This document shows, piece by piece, positions 27,701 to 38,853 of a DNA stretch of 64,000 nucleotides. A program made the position numbers and the translations under genes. Origin of the DNA: Daphnia carinata (taxonomy: Eukaryota > Arthropoda > Branchiopoda > Diplostraca > Daphniidae); contig NC_081339.1 of assembly GCF_022539665.2 (NCBI RefSeq), forward strand, positions 8,553,367-8,617,366. The letters run 5' to 3'. A model generated the notes under the pieces. That model was not told the DNA's origin, searched no databases, and worked only from the letters and a program-made list of their open reading frames with translations. The stretch's first letter is position 1. Each line of letters opens with the position of its first letter.

Positions 27701-28307
27701 AGTTACTACGATACGGCAGCTGGCCTATACTACGTACAAAATGAAACGAACGGCCTTGCTGGGCATTGATCGCAAACTAAATTCTAGATGGGCTGCTCGA
27801 TTGTTGCTTGGAAACACAGTTCGACAATCACTGTTAGCTATGCACGAGAACACAAGAGGAATCAAACGCTAGAGACAAAAAAAAGAAACGAAAAATGCAA
27901 TTTAGGTAGCTTGAAACTGGAGCCTCGTTAATAGCCATTCATCACGAAAGAAGAGGGTTGGCTAAATGCTGAAATTCGAACGAAAATCCCGAGAAGAGAA
28001 GCCGAACAAGAAAATGCGATAGGACAAAGACACACAAAAAAACGATGCAATAAGTTACAAGAAAAATTACGCAATGATTCGTATCACCTTTTTTTTGCGG
28101 AAATATCGAGGCACCCATGCGATTAAGCAGATTTCATTTTAAGTGAAAACTGAATCTATAAGGTCACGGGAATGTTTCGTTTTTCTTTTTTATGTTTCCC
28201 AAAACTAAAGTTAATTTTTTGCTCATTCAATGGTGATGTACTACAACCGACTAGGTCAATGGAGGGATGAAGAAAAAAAAAACTAGAAAATTAGGACAAG
28301 GAATTCT
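24739..28307. other. 5' flank of ABCC copy C and 3' flank of LRCH
   Basis: To 27,304 this is the unit-C spacer, without a gene. From 27,305 to 28,307 it is single-copy, AT-rich and probably holds the 3' UTR of the LRCH gene that ends at 28,308; no coding frame or RNA gene is supported. Confidence 0.55.
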
Positions 28308-31300
28308 TTACTGGTCGGCCGGAAGCCAATGGTAGAAAACGATGGCTGCCAAAAGTACGAGCAACAACGCGGAATGTGAAATCCACAGCTCAGTCAACGA
28401 CACTCTAACCAAGTCTTTGTGGTCGGCGTCCAACATCGCGCTAGGGGAACAACTACTATCGCAAGGCTCATCGGGTTCAACGTGTTCCACGACAATGTCC
28501 GGAACAAATGTGACCCGTTTGGTTTTAAGGGAACTACGTTTCCCGTCTCGGTCATTTTCATTGACGTCTACCGTCTGATCAGCCGGATCGATCAATTCAA
28601 ACGGGATTGGGGACGAGTCTGTGGGGGTGAGAGTGGGAGTTGGCGGAGGAGTAGGCGGATTAGAAGGCGCTGAAATGAAGGGAACACAAGCATCCGACGG
28701 GACTCTTTCCAAGGTGGCGGGATCAAGCAAGACCCGCACAGTTTCGAGCAGCCGTCTAGTGTTTGGTGCCGTCGTGACGTCCTCCCAGGCGCACAATGAG
28801 GTCTGCCTCGGAGTAAAAGGATAACCCAAAGCCACAGTACGAAGAGAAAGATAAAGAGAAAAAATAAAGGTGAAATAAGTGAAAGAGAAAAAAAAAAAAA
28901 GAAAGAGATGAGGATGGTGGAGAGAAAAAAAAAGTAAATCGGAACAGTGGATTAAAATAACGAATTTTCTTTAAGTACCACTTTCAGGATTATTCATAAT
29001 ATTAATTACCCTTTGTTTAGTTATGAATATAGCATGCTTGTGCAGAAATCAATTATCAAGAAAGGCATGCTCCTTTTAAGTCGTGAGTTAAAAACGAAAA
29101 GAAATTTGACTTGCAAGAGGGGGGGGGAAATAAATGAAAGATTATTTGGGTATGAAACATAAAGATGGTTTTACGAAAGACAGTTTTTTAAAGAAAACAA
29201 AATGAACGAAAAAACCCCGAAATTGAGACAAGCTGGCCAGAAAAAAGTAGCAAGACAAATCCAATAATAATAATAAAAGAAAATACGCAACTGCGACCAT
29301 TCACCAAGTTCCCCCTCCCACCCCCTTTCCCGCCGTAATAGATTATGTTGTCTTCAAAAAAAAAAATTAATAAAATAAAGATTTGATTTTTAAAAAAAAA
29401 AAAGCAAAGTCGGGGTCGGAGCGAGAAGGGCGAAAGGATTTTGTGCGCACTTTGAAATAATGGAAATGTTTTTGACTCACCTCAGGAACGCCAATCCTCC
29501 GACAAGCTTCGATAAAATTCTCAACGTTACGGCGGCATTTGGCTACAGTCAGTTTGGGCACTGCTGGTGAAGGAACGTGTATGCTTGCCACGGAACGTGG
29601 GCGGACATGATTAGCCAGATGGCACAAGACAACTCCGTCTTGCAGTGCAGACGATAGATCGTCAGGTAAGGACACTTTGAGCCGCATTTCGATACACTGG
29701 TTTAACCAACGACAGTGTTACGAATGCAAACACAGTCGATTGAAGAAATACGTTTAAAAAGAAAAGTTACTTGACGCAAATGCTGTATTTGTTCCATTTC
29801 TTCTCGTTGTCTCTCCATCTCGCGGCGTACCGTAAAACTGGCAGTGGCAGCTGTGTGAGACAAGTGATTGGATGGCGGTGGAGTTTGATTGCCATTAGTG
29901 GAATTTGTTAGAGAATTTTGTCGGCTAAGGATTGATGGTCCGGGTTTGACGGTGGCAATCTTGCGACTTCCGTTGATTGGTTCAGTCGGCGGTGGGCGAT
30001 AGGGAGGTGTCACATTGTTCGACTCGACCGTAGAACTGGGAACGACAGGCGTTGAACGAAAGGGCAAAGTAGGGCTGAGCAACTCGGATGTCGGTGAGCG
30101 GAAGGGCGGTGGCTGAGCTACAGACGACGGACTAGTTTTGGCCTTTACGTAAGATAGGACAGCTTCTTTCTGTACAGCCTTGACATTCATTTTGTTGTTT
30201 TCATCGTGACTGAGATTCAAGCTCAGCGGACGAGTGAAATCACCCGCCAAAGAGAATGACGATGGATGAGGTTGAGTGGAAGAATCGGAAACAGGTGTTT
30301 GGTTGGAATTGCTTTCCCATGGTTTAAAGGGGGAAAATCCTTCCGGTCGTTGCTGTGGTTGTTGTTGTGGCATTTGAAGTAACAACTGCCGGCCGTAATC
30401 GCCTGGCTGGCTACCAGACAGCGGAGGGGTGTCGGGACTAGGAGTGTGGCTATTGTCCCGTACACCCTTGTAAACATTGCTACGCTGCTGCCGTAAGGCC
30501 TCTTTGTATTCTCTATACGTCTGGCCGTGATTGGGTAGCCTCTGGTCATCTTGCGAAGCCCTAATTAAGTCATGTCAGAAGTACGTGTAAGCAGGTTGCA
30601 ATAGAATGATTTAAAAGTTTCAATGTACATTTGGTGTTCCAAAATTTTCCGAGCAGCTCTTCGTCTTTCTTCGTTGCCTTGTTCGTCATCGTCTTCATCT
30701 TCAGTCTAGGCGGAGCAGGATAATTTCAAATTACGTATTCTTAATCAATAAACCTGAATAAAATACCTTCACTGGGTGGTTATGATTGAGCGGGGCGGGT
30801 GGAAACGATGGAGCTGTTTCCGTGGTAGACAAGTTAATATCCTTTTGCTGATTGCTTTGCTGCGGCCAGCGCATATCGAGTCCATCTGCAACTACGGGCT
30901 GTTTGCTACTACTGTTATTACAGTTTGCAAAGCCATTACTGTTGTCGATGGTGTATCTCTTGCGGCGAGGATCGTTGGCCGAAAAACGAGAATCCGGCAA
31001 AGTAGAGGGCTTCCTAGGCAACCTGCGACAGTCACCACCCTCTAGGATGTCTCGCTTTCTGTCTTCTTTAATTGCTTCGATTTCGAGGTATTTGAAAATG
31101 TGAATTCGTCCTCGAGTACATAGCTACAAAATAATGATTAGTAAATAACTGCCAAGTTGTAGATATATGTTAATACATACATGTGCTGGAGGCGAAGACA
31201 AAGGATTGTGTTCAACACATAGGTCAACCAAAGACACCATATAACGTAACTCCACAGGTAAGGCTGAGATCCTGTTGACGCTGATGTCGAGTGTTACCAA

Positions 31301-32195
31301 CTGCAGGAACATTAATTCTGTTCAAAAAGGTAAATGCAAGAATTAGAGCAAAGGTGGAGACAACATTTTTTCGAATGATTCTAAAAGGACAAGAAACATA
31401 CCTCTTGGCAATTCAACCAGAAAGTTCTTTCGCAGATTGAGTGATTCCAAGTGTTGTAGGTCACCTAATTGAATGGGTAGGTGACTGAGTTGATTGCATG
31501 ATGCATCTAACTCAATCAGCTCTGCTAACTGATTGATTTCTTCTGGTAGACTCACCAACCGGTTATGACTAACCAACAAGACTTGCAAGGGTAGTTTGCA
31601 AAGATAAGCTGGTAGCACACTGAGCTGATTGCGACTACATGAGAAAAAGATTAAATTATTTGTGCTATAGAATAGTTTATGATTAACTACCTGATGTCTA
31701 AATATGTTAGGCATTGCAGGTACATGACAGTTTCTGGAATAAATCGGATGACATTGTGATACAGATTCAGCTTTTCTAAAGCTGTGAAACGTGTGATTTC
31801 ATTGGGTAATTCTGACAATTTGTTTTTGGATAAATCTGTAATTAAACAATGTAAATCAGCTAAGAAACCTGGCATACAAAATGGAACTGCTGGCACACAA
31901 TGTGAATGACTGTCAATACATTAAAGCAGTAAAAGAAAGAAGAAGAAAACAAGTGTTGGCTCTACGCCAAAGTAGACTAAGACAATGTCAAAAAGCTGAT
32001 CACAAAAAAAATGCTCTACTTACCACTGTAAACGGTGTCATTAAGATTGTATTTGCTGGCCACTTTAGGGAACTCTCTCAGCCGACGACTGCTAACACGC
32101 AATTCACCACTGATTTGAGCTTCTTCTAATAGACGTTCAAGATTGCGATTTAGTGGGCTCTGAGGCCCAACGGTTGCACCAACAGTTCCGGCCAT
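28308..32195 (-). CDS. LRCH: LRCH protein: leucine-rich repeats, calponin homology domain, C-terminal membrane helix
   Basis: Nine exons: 32024-32195, 31691-31835, 31402-31634, 31181-31317, 30767-31123, 30629-30705, 29771-30560, 29481-29696, 28308-28802; 2,622 nt, 873 residues, phases consistent. The start at 32195 (MAGTVG) is the first in-frame Met of the open frame. Residues about 57-230 are leucine-rich repeats (DLSKNKLSELP, LNLYHN, LDISVNRISALP), followed by GRIHIFKYLEIEA, a family hallmark. Then comes a long Ser/Pro/Gln-rich region with REYKEALRQQR, and a calponin homology domain from about 637 (LCHLANHVRPRSV, HVPSPAVPKL, CRRNVENFIEACR). The last exon ends in a hydrophobic helix LLLVLLAAIVFYHW near 855-868, as in membrane-anchored LRCH forms. 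The family acts at the cortex with DOCK-type exchange factors and actin (known). Exon 9 acceptor at 28,803-28,804 is the only one that keeps frame. Confidence 0.92.
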
Positions 32196-32922
32196 GTCAA
32201 GCGCCGGCCATTGCACATTATCCGTGTAATGTCTGCAGTAACATCCGTCATTCACTGCAACTGTTTTGTCCGAGTAAGTCGGAAGTCGGAACTCGTCAAC
32301 CCTTATGGTCTACTGATTGTCATCTACGGGAAATGCAGACACAAGGGGTCGGTTGTAACTTGAAGGTCGGTAGCGTACCACAACTGTTTTCTCTTTTTAA
32401 TTTCCAGTTTGGTCTTTTTTCCTTACTGCATTCCAAAATGCCCAAGGATAACTATTTCTGAGACATAAGCGCCATCGCACGGAGAAAACATTAACCCCTT
32501 TAAACTGTGGCCAGGGACGAATCACAAGAAATCTGAAGGCAAGGCAAGACGGGAAAAGCCTGCTCGTGGTGCTGTAGCTTATCTAACGCGCCCATTTTTT
32601 ATTCTTAGTTCTCTCCAGAGATGAAGAAATTTCGGATTTTTTCCCTTCTCTGGCTCTCTTTCTGACCTTCCTAATTTTTAAAACAAAACATACATTAATT
32701 CAACAAGCCTGTGATTTAGGTTGGCCTTGTGCGGATCCAAAATTATACGACTAATGTAAAAGGCTAGATTATTTTCCATCACCTAAAGGGAAAATTCGGT
32801 TGTTCCCTGCAATAGCTATGTGTATTCATGCAATTCTTGACGAATATACAGGCTGCTATAACAGATAATCAAATAGAAAACGGAATCTATAGCATCTGAA
32901 GGTTGATTTTCCTTTAATCTAA
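32196..32922. other. LRCH 5' flank and mevalonate kinase 3' flank
   Basis: 727 bases between the mevalonate kinase stop and the LRCH start, both on the minus strand. It should hold the kinase 3' UTR and the LRCH promoter and 5' UTR. An open frame continues upstream of the LRCH Met to about 32,255 without another ATG in frame. No gene is seen. Confidence 0.6.
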
Positions 32923-34263
32923 TCAATTTCGTAACTCTTCAATCTGTACCCCTTTGACTCCTAAACGAGTAGTCCAACAAGTAAAGTTGCCCAACGTGAG
33001 CTGATGCTGCAGGGCATTCACTTGGTCATCGGAACAATTAGGATTCAGCCAAACATAAGCCAGACCACCTCCGCCGGCTCCAGTAAGTTTGCCAGCCTGA
33101 CCATGAGCTCGCGCCAGTCGATGAATTTCATCTAAAGATGGATGCGAAACGCCCATCTGTAACAATTTTGAAATTAAGCCATGGATACTGAAAGGTCGTT
33201 AGTTAGCGTGCAAAATCTCACCGAAGCCAACAGCCAATGATTCGTCGACAATAATTCCTGAATTGACGTCAAACATCAGTTGAACCGCGAGCGATAACTT
33301 TCAAAACTTCAACAGACCGTACCTGAATAGCAGAAAAACTAGATTCAGGTGGCAGTTGAACGATTTCGGCCATCTTGCAGCTAATCTGGTCGATTGAATC
33401 TAGAATCGGATCCATAATGGCAGTGAAATCATTTCTTTTTTGACGGACAGCTTCCACCAATAGCTTAGTCTGGCGACCCACTCCTGTGTTCACGAGTAAG
33501 ATGCGCGCTTCCGGAATAGAAACGGAGCCTGTGACAGCCTTTTTGTATTTGACGACGCCTCCATAAGTGCAAACTGCATTGTCGATGCCTGATGGCGTAG
33601 CATGAAACATTTTCTCACACTGGAAAGCCCAATTATTGATTACATCCAAATCAGGGACGAAAACACCCTGGCTTGTCAGTAGATGATGAAGGAGATGAAA
33701 AACTGCTGACGAGCCAACGGAAAACGCGGCCGAACTGCCTAAACCAGCTGTAGGTTGTTCAAAGCAATTGTTTTAGTGGCTGTAAATCTTGAAACAATTA
33801 GAAAAATCATTCGGCTCCAAACTGTACCTCCAATGGGTATGGTTGATTTCACCCGTATTTCGAAACTTGCGTCTGAGTTGCCGACAATTGAACAATACAA
33901 GAAACACAGGGCCAACAACGACATTTGAACGGTATGGTTAGTATCAGCAGGGACTCTAGCGGCTATTAGCGATTTTAATTTGTCAAGCAATTCTAGATCC
34001 AGATTTGGGGCTATTGCAGCATTGGAAATCTGCAAGTCGGCTAGAGGTAAAGAGCAATCGAATTTCAAATCTTCGAGATAGACAACAAAAGACGATGAAC
34101 CGTGACGACCAGTGTGTAATGTCAAATACATTTCAGTAGTGAGGTCAACGCTCGCAGCTAAGGCCAATTTGCCATAGACAACGGCATGTTCACCAGTAAG
34201 AATGAGTTTCCCAGGTGTTCTCACTATGAACTTCCGGTCGGCTGACTCTTGAGTTTCTCCCAT
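32923..34263 (-). CDS. MVK: Mevalonate kinase
   Basis: Phosphorylates mevalonate with ATP to 5-phosphomevalonate, in cytosol or peroxisomes, in the isoprenoid (in arthropods, juvenile hormone/methyl farnesoate and dolichol) pathway. Four exons: 33828-34263, 33323-33747, 33222-33257, 32923-33156; 1,131 nt, 376 residues (human 396). GHMP-kinase motifs are present: motif 1 [14 protein letters not shown] near 19, the ATP loop GLGSSAAFS near 148 (split by intron 1), [16 protein letters not shown], and C-terminal KLTGAGGGG. Exon 3 has only 36 nt. The first 40 bases of the reading frame (34224-34263) also encode the C-terminus of the upstream BolA2-like gene in another frame. Start chosen because it opens directly before [12 protein letters not shown] and no upstream in-frame Met fits the family. 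Confidence 0.95.
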
Positions 34264-34502
34264 TGTTCTGGAGTCAACGTTTTCTGACTGAAAGCATGAA
34301 TCGATTTGAGCTCTTCTTCAAGAACAGAATTCACCAATCTGTGACGAAAAACGATAGCACACTTGTTCTTACGAGTACCAAACAAACACAAGAATAAGCA
34401 TTTTTACCTGTGGCGCTGCAAAAGAGGTTTGCCTTCAAACTGCTCCGAAACAATAATGACGGAAATCTTGGCACCGCAGCCGTCTGAAAGATCCTCTACC
34501 TC
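34224..34502 (-). CDS. BOLA2: BolA2-like protein (first coding exon not found)
   Basis: BolA2 proteins work with monothiol glutaredoxins in cytosolic iron-sulfur cluster delivery (known). Two exons are clear: 34408-34502, encoding [17 protein letters not shown] then [13 protein letters not shown], and 34224-34338, encoding [18 protein letters not shown] then [12 protein letters not shown]. These cover the conserved FxGKxLLxRHR, the invariant His of IHAF, and the C-terminal QKTLTP motif, 68 codons plus stop TAG at 34224-34226. About 15-20 N-terminal residues are missing. The 133 bases up to the ALG6 stop contain no ATG-led stretch that ends in phase 0 at a GT and looks like a BolA N-terminus. 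Either the first exon lies further upstream, inside or beyond ALG6, or the copy is decayed. The stop lies inside the mevalonate kinase frame. Confidence 0.85.
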
Positions 34503-34635
34503 CTATGAAAAAAAAAAAATAAAGAAAGAAAATGAAAAGAAAGAAAAACCTGAAATAGACACACAGATAAAAATAAATTTCAATTTGCTACACAAGAGGC
34601 CATGTTTGTGTATCCCCATGTATTCCCACTCTTCA

Positions 34636-36143
34636 TCACTGCAATTTCAACTTCAACGACTTAGCACCGGCCCAAAATTGTAACCAAAGAAAATATGCAA
34701 AGAAAATAGAAAAATGTGCAAAACTCCAAAGTGAAATCAGCAATGTCCAAAAAAAAGGATATGCTGCTGGACTGGGACAAGTGAGGAATAAAAGTGCTAA
34801 AACGGAACTTCCAATAACTGAAAGACCACCAAGACATTTGAATGCGATGGAACGGGGCGTTTCAAGCTTCAGGCTACTGTGAGCCAACAAACAGTATAAC
34901 GCGAGAACAGCCATGGCAGGAATTACTAGATCATCTTTGGCGTACAGAGGCAACATGGAGAAATGAGAAACGGAGAGGAACCAAAAGGCCGTCAGTGGGA
35001 AATACGGACTGGCTATAGAAACGGGCAATGTTACCAAAAGGATTGATTTTTCATGGACGTGATAGGAGAAAAGAAAAAAGGCCAGGGATACATTGATTAG
35101 ACACAGCTGTAAATTATGAATTGTGTTTTTGAAATAGAGATGGATTCCGCAAGGAAAGCTGAAGAGGGCAGTCAGAATCAAAGAATAGCTGGCGATTGAG
35201 GTAGGGTTTAATAGCCGTTTGATTTTGACCACAACATTTAATGTGCACCAAAAATTGGCGACATAATCTTCAAAGATCCCACGCTGAAAAGGAAAGATTC
35301 TGACAATGACTTGCTGCAAAAGTCCATCATGAATTTGAAGAAATGGATACCAAATGATAGCAAAGGTGGCTACTGTGGCAACACCAATCTGGGCCAATTT
35401 TTTAAGTTGGGCAGAAAGTGAAGAACCTCTCGTTTGGCAGGAAGCCAACAAATAGAAGAAGATAGGTATAGCATGATACAACTCCATCTGCTTAAAGTTT
35501 AAGGCAGCTGAAAAGGCAATTGCTGCTAACACATTCTTGCCCTGAGAAACAAAAAGGAATGCCCACAAGGCCAAACCAAGGGAAACACAGTTGTACTGGA
35601 AATGACCATAGTCTATCAGGGTGAGTCCAGGGTGAGAGCACAAAGCAAAGAAAACCCATTTGTACTTGCTGCTCATCTTCAAGTTTCTAATATAAAAGTA
35701 GAGTGCACTGACAAAGAAGATACAATCAGACACAAGGACAGACATCCTCATGAAATACTGATGGTCAAAGTTTTCAAATCCCCGGGACACATGAAGTTTA
35801 ATATACTCTTGGTTGATTTGCTTAGCCACCAGTCCAGTTAGGTAGCTGTGGTAGGCTGTGAGAGGAGGGTAATCCAGTCCCCAGTACAATAAATCATTGT
35901 CTGTTGTATTTCTATACCTGATGAGATGGATATCCTATGAATAATATCAGCCAACCTATCTCGACATCAAACCTACCAATCCTGTATGGGTAAATTAACA
36001 GTAATTTCCATCCAATGTCTTTGAGCTTCGTAATCTCCAAACTTTGGAGGTTGATTTTTGCCAGAATACGGGAAAACTGAGACACCCAGTTTAATGATGA
36101 TTGTTGTCAAAGCAATCACTTCTAATTTGTAGGGGACCTCCAT
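34636..36143 (-). CDS. ALG6: Dolichyl-phosphate-glucose: Man9GlcNAc2-PP-dolichol alpha-1,3-glucosyltransferase
   Basis: Adds the first glucose to the lipid-linked N-glycan precursor on the ER lumen side (GT57, GT-C fold). Two exons, 35977-36143 and 34636-35917, join in phase 2 to 1,449 nt, 482 residues, close to the human length (507). Visible motifs: FGDYEAQRHW at 35-44 with the catalytic Asp of the first luminal loop, YWGLDYPPLTAYHS, DYGHFQYN, KQMELYHA, FEDYVANFWC, VHEKSILLV and SMLPL, between many hydrophobic helices. These fit ALG6 better than ALG8. The start at 36143 gives a short signal-anchor-like helix before the Asp motif. The segmental duplication begins inside exon 1 at 36,077, so the promoter and first 22 codons exist again at 49,346-49,412. 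BolA2 and mevalonate kinase follow on the same strand. Confidence 0.95.
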
Positions 36144-37444
36144 GGTGAATCCTTACCACGTTATGATTACTACGGCGAAAATCACTAGGTATCAAATAAC
36201 GCAACAAAATAAAAGAAAACAAAAAACCTTACGCAATGTACGGCGTTCAACGTGGACTGTAGTTTTGTTCGCAAGTTCTCTGTAAAGTTTGCCATTGGAC
36301 ACACGATTGTAGACAACTTCCGCTGTGAAACTGACGCCCTCACTTGTCAAAATCTTTCCCCTTTCTTCAACAGCTCTACAGGTCTGTGGTCAAGAAATAA
36401 GTACCATCTGTCAGTCAAAAATGAAACTAAATGACTCACAGGTTGACGACAAATCATCGTATTACCTGGTTCAATTATACCTTGTTTGAGGTTTTTATGC
36501 ATAATATGCCATTTCATTTTGAATTTCTCGTTACTTTTTATCTAATTATGATATCAACTAATATTAGTCACACTTTTCCCTTTAAAGTTCATTCAAAACA
36601 TCTGAGAATTCAATTTCAGAATTTATTTGAAAAAGATTTCTCACGGAAACTACATTACGGCTTTTTAGCTTTTGACTATAATAATGCCGTTTGCCGAACA
36701 GTACACGATCTGCCCAAGCCGAGGCTCGGCATTTCTTGCTCGTGCCACAATCGTCGGAGAAAAGATCGGTACAAAAATTTCGTTCTGTTAGGCTACCCAA
36801 TTGGCATTTCCGGCGCAACTCATGTTCCACGTATGAATTCGATTTACGGGATGTTTTTTTTAAATGACCGAAGTCCGCGCTACGGGGTCCCACATTACTT
36901 AGAAGTGTATTTGATTATATTAATTAAATTATTAATTCGATTTGCGGAATATTTTTAATAGCTTTAGGCCGCGTTACCGGATCTCTTACATTATTTATAA
37001 ATCATTTGAATTAAAATATATTTTGCAGAATAACGAAAAACAATTTTAAAGTCATTGAGCTTAAAAAAAAAAAATAAGGACCAAGAATCAATTAGAAATT
37101 TCATAGAAACATTCTAATCAAGTGCCACCTAGTGGCAACTGAAGTGCAACTTCTAGGTATAATAGCGGGATTGGTATACCTGTTTCATTCACGCTCCGTG
37201 GTTGCACCCGTTTCAGTTTCTATAGTAGCATTTCTTGCGTATTAAAATTTTTCAGCATAAATTAAATTCCGTATAATAATAACACAGCAAGTCGCGAATA
37301 AAGTTCATTTTTTATAATCGTCAAATAGTTCACCGTGTTGGCGAAATTTAACATTTAAGCTCAATAGACGCCATAACGTGCAGCAGCCTTTTGTCAGCGA
37401 TCGTTGAACAGTATAAGGGACTTGATGAAACAACTTATGTTTGT

Positions 37445-37556
37445 AGATGTAAGTTAGATGTAAGTTAGATGTAAGTTAGATGTAAGTTAGATGTAAGTTA
37501 GATGTAAGCTAGATGTAAGCTAGATGTAAGCTAGATGTAAGTACGTAGATGTAAGT
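37445..37556 (+). repeat. 11-bp tandem array carrying splice-donor consensus
   Basis: Ten copies of AGATGTAAGYT-type units, the last two irregular. Seven contain GTAAGT, the consensus 5' splice site, and three GTAAGC. It lies in the non-coding spacer, followed by a poly(A) run. Copy 2 is at 50,718-50,829. Confidence 0.9.
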
Positions 37557-37571
37557 AAAAAAAAAAAAAAG

Positions 37572-37660
37572 TCGGGTTGGTGCAGTGGTTCAAGTGATAG
37601 GCGGCAACATGGACCATGCAGCCTATCACTTGTGACTCCAAATCACGAACCAAGCACACG
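37572..37660 (+). other. tRNA-like hairpin sequence
   Basis: Starts with GGTTGGTGCAGTGG, resembling a tRNA D-arm/box A, and ends with GTGACTCCAAATCAC, resembling a T-arm. Between them lies a 12-bp stem, CAAGTGATAGGC at 37591-37602 with its complement at 37621-37632. It does not fold as a standard tRNA and no anticodon loop is clear. It may be a tRNA-derived SINE head or a fortuitous hairpin. Confidence 0.25.
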
Positions 37661-37695
37661 GTCATTCCTCCAATACTGTGACCGTACTAAGTGCT

Positions 37696-37725
37696 CATTG
37701 CATTCGAATTCGTTCGAATGCAATG
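37696..37725. repeat. Perfect 13-bp inverted repeat with 4-base loop
   Basis: CATTGCATTCGAA, loop TTCG, then the exact complement. The function is unknown; it would form a stable cruciform or RNA hairpin. Copy 2 is at 50,967-50,996. Confidence 0.8.
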
Positions 37726-37990
37726 TCCTGACTTTTTCCTTCAGCTTTGGGCTCGACCTACGGGCCAAAAAGAAACACGTCAAAACCACAAGTTTTTCAT
37801 GGTTTCACATATTTTCGTTGGCGTTTGCCAATAAAATTCCTAAGGCACGGCTTTCAGCGTTTCCATTGAACTTGTTTGGAAAACCCTCTTTTGATTTTTG
37901 TTTTTGTTTTTTTCAAGTGCATTAACCATGTTTTACAAAGATCACCAAAAATGCATTTTATAATATTATCAGTTTAATTACGCACGCATG

Positions 37991-38763
37991 ATTTTAAAAA
38001 AGTATTTTGTTTTCAAAATAAATTCTTTTTTAAGCAAGCATAATACTGATGGATGTGTTTGTCTCTTCCGGTTACCGCCTCTGCCCCTCCCCTATCCCCT
38101 CCTCTATTGTAGCACAACTTCAAACGTGCATGGATACAGTTTTACTAGTACTCCTCGTCCGCTAATGAAGCGACCGCCTTTCCTCTGCGTTGGGTATGGC
38201 TCTCTGAACGGAACTATTTCGCAGTCCATTTACTGGTTCGTAAGTATGCATGTGATGTACGTGGAAAAAACAGAGTGTTCCACACCTGTGTCGCAGCCAT
38301 TTAGACAAACCCGTGAAGGTTTTACAAATTCTTTAATCCGAACAACTATGTGTATGGTAGCTTTGATGAAAACAATCCCAGGGAACCCTACACTTGTGTA
38401 ACATGTGGATGCTTTGTGATATCTACGTCAGCAAAGGTGGACGACCTGGCAAGAGGGTGACGCACGTGCGCTTATTCAATTTACTGGATTCGCACACTTT
38501 GTTATGTTTTCCATATGTATGTTTACGTGTTGCGAGAATGTCCAATAGCATTTCAGCACATGTACAGTACACGTGCGTGATTCGCGCCTCCATTTTGTTT
38601 TTAAATTCCCTTCTGTTAGTCACATTTGCCTCGATTTAAACTTTTCGAATGCGTGGACAAACAGTTCTGCTTTCCAGCAACGATGGAAAAGTGCCAAGAT
38701 TCGTGGGACAAACGCAGTTTGGGTTTCCCTCGAATTGAAATAGAAAGGAGACGCGCGAACAAG
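37991..38763. other. Relic protease 3' flank and promoter region
   Basis: Homologous to the 3' flank and promoter-proximal sequence around the trypsin genes (47,600-49,246): the C/T-rich block CCCCTCCCCTATCCCCTCC, then TTGGGTATGGCT, GTGATGTACGTGG and TGTTCCACACC. It marks the site of an older protease gene whose coding part is gone. No open frame is supported. Confidence 0.6.
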
Positions 38764-38853
38764 ATGATCATTCGTCGATCTCCATCGCTGCCTAGCTGTG
38801 TTTTCGAGATCCTGGTGACGCTCTTCCGATCCACTCTACATCATTCACAATGA
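38764..38853 (+). promoter_or_regulatory. Upstream ORF overlapping the start codon (ATGA), EGF locus copy 1
   Basis: Twenty-nine codons beginning MIIRRSPSLP and ending HHSQ, whose TGA stop (38851-38853) overlaps the ATG at 38850. See 44,996-45,085 for the shared pattern. Confidence 0.4.

Larger units (their letters stand above)
36144..37990. other. ALG6 upstream region and single-copy spacer (copy 1)
   Basis: Contains the ALG6 promoter side and about 1.8 kb without a supported gene. A plus-strand open frame at 36,431-36,958 is long, but its start region is shifted by one base in copy 2 and it resembles no family I know. A palindromic motif GCCACCTAGTGGC lies near 37,123. The tandem array and hairpins are listed separately. 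Confidence 0.5.

Noticed and set aside
28419-28824. Plus-strand frames opposite the last LRCH exon
   Set aside because: Antisense shadows of the Pro/Ser-rich coding sequence.
28308-28835. Separate small membrane-protein gene at the LRCH 3' end
   Set aside because: The exon joins the calponin homology exon in phase 0 and matches the C-terminal part of LRCH proteins.
34636-36143. ALG8 instead of ALG6
   Set aside because: The series YWGLDYPPLTAYHS, FEDYVANFWC and VHEKSILLV with the FGDYEAQRHW loop fits ALG6 best.
36582-36893. Minus-strand open frame of about 100 codons, conserved in both duplicates
   Set aside because: The copies are too recent for conservation to mean anything; no domain recognised.
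36431-36958. Plus-strand open frame of about 175 codons in the ALG6 upstream region
   Set aside because: Copy 2 has one more T in a run and changes the start region; composition looks random and no family is recognised.
37572-37660. A functional tRNA gene
   Set aside because: No complete cloverleaf, no clear anticodon loop, and T-arm not canonical; kept only as tRNA-like.
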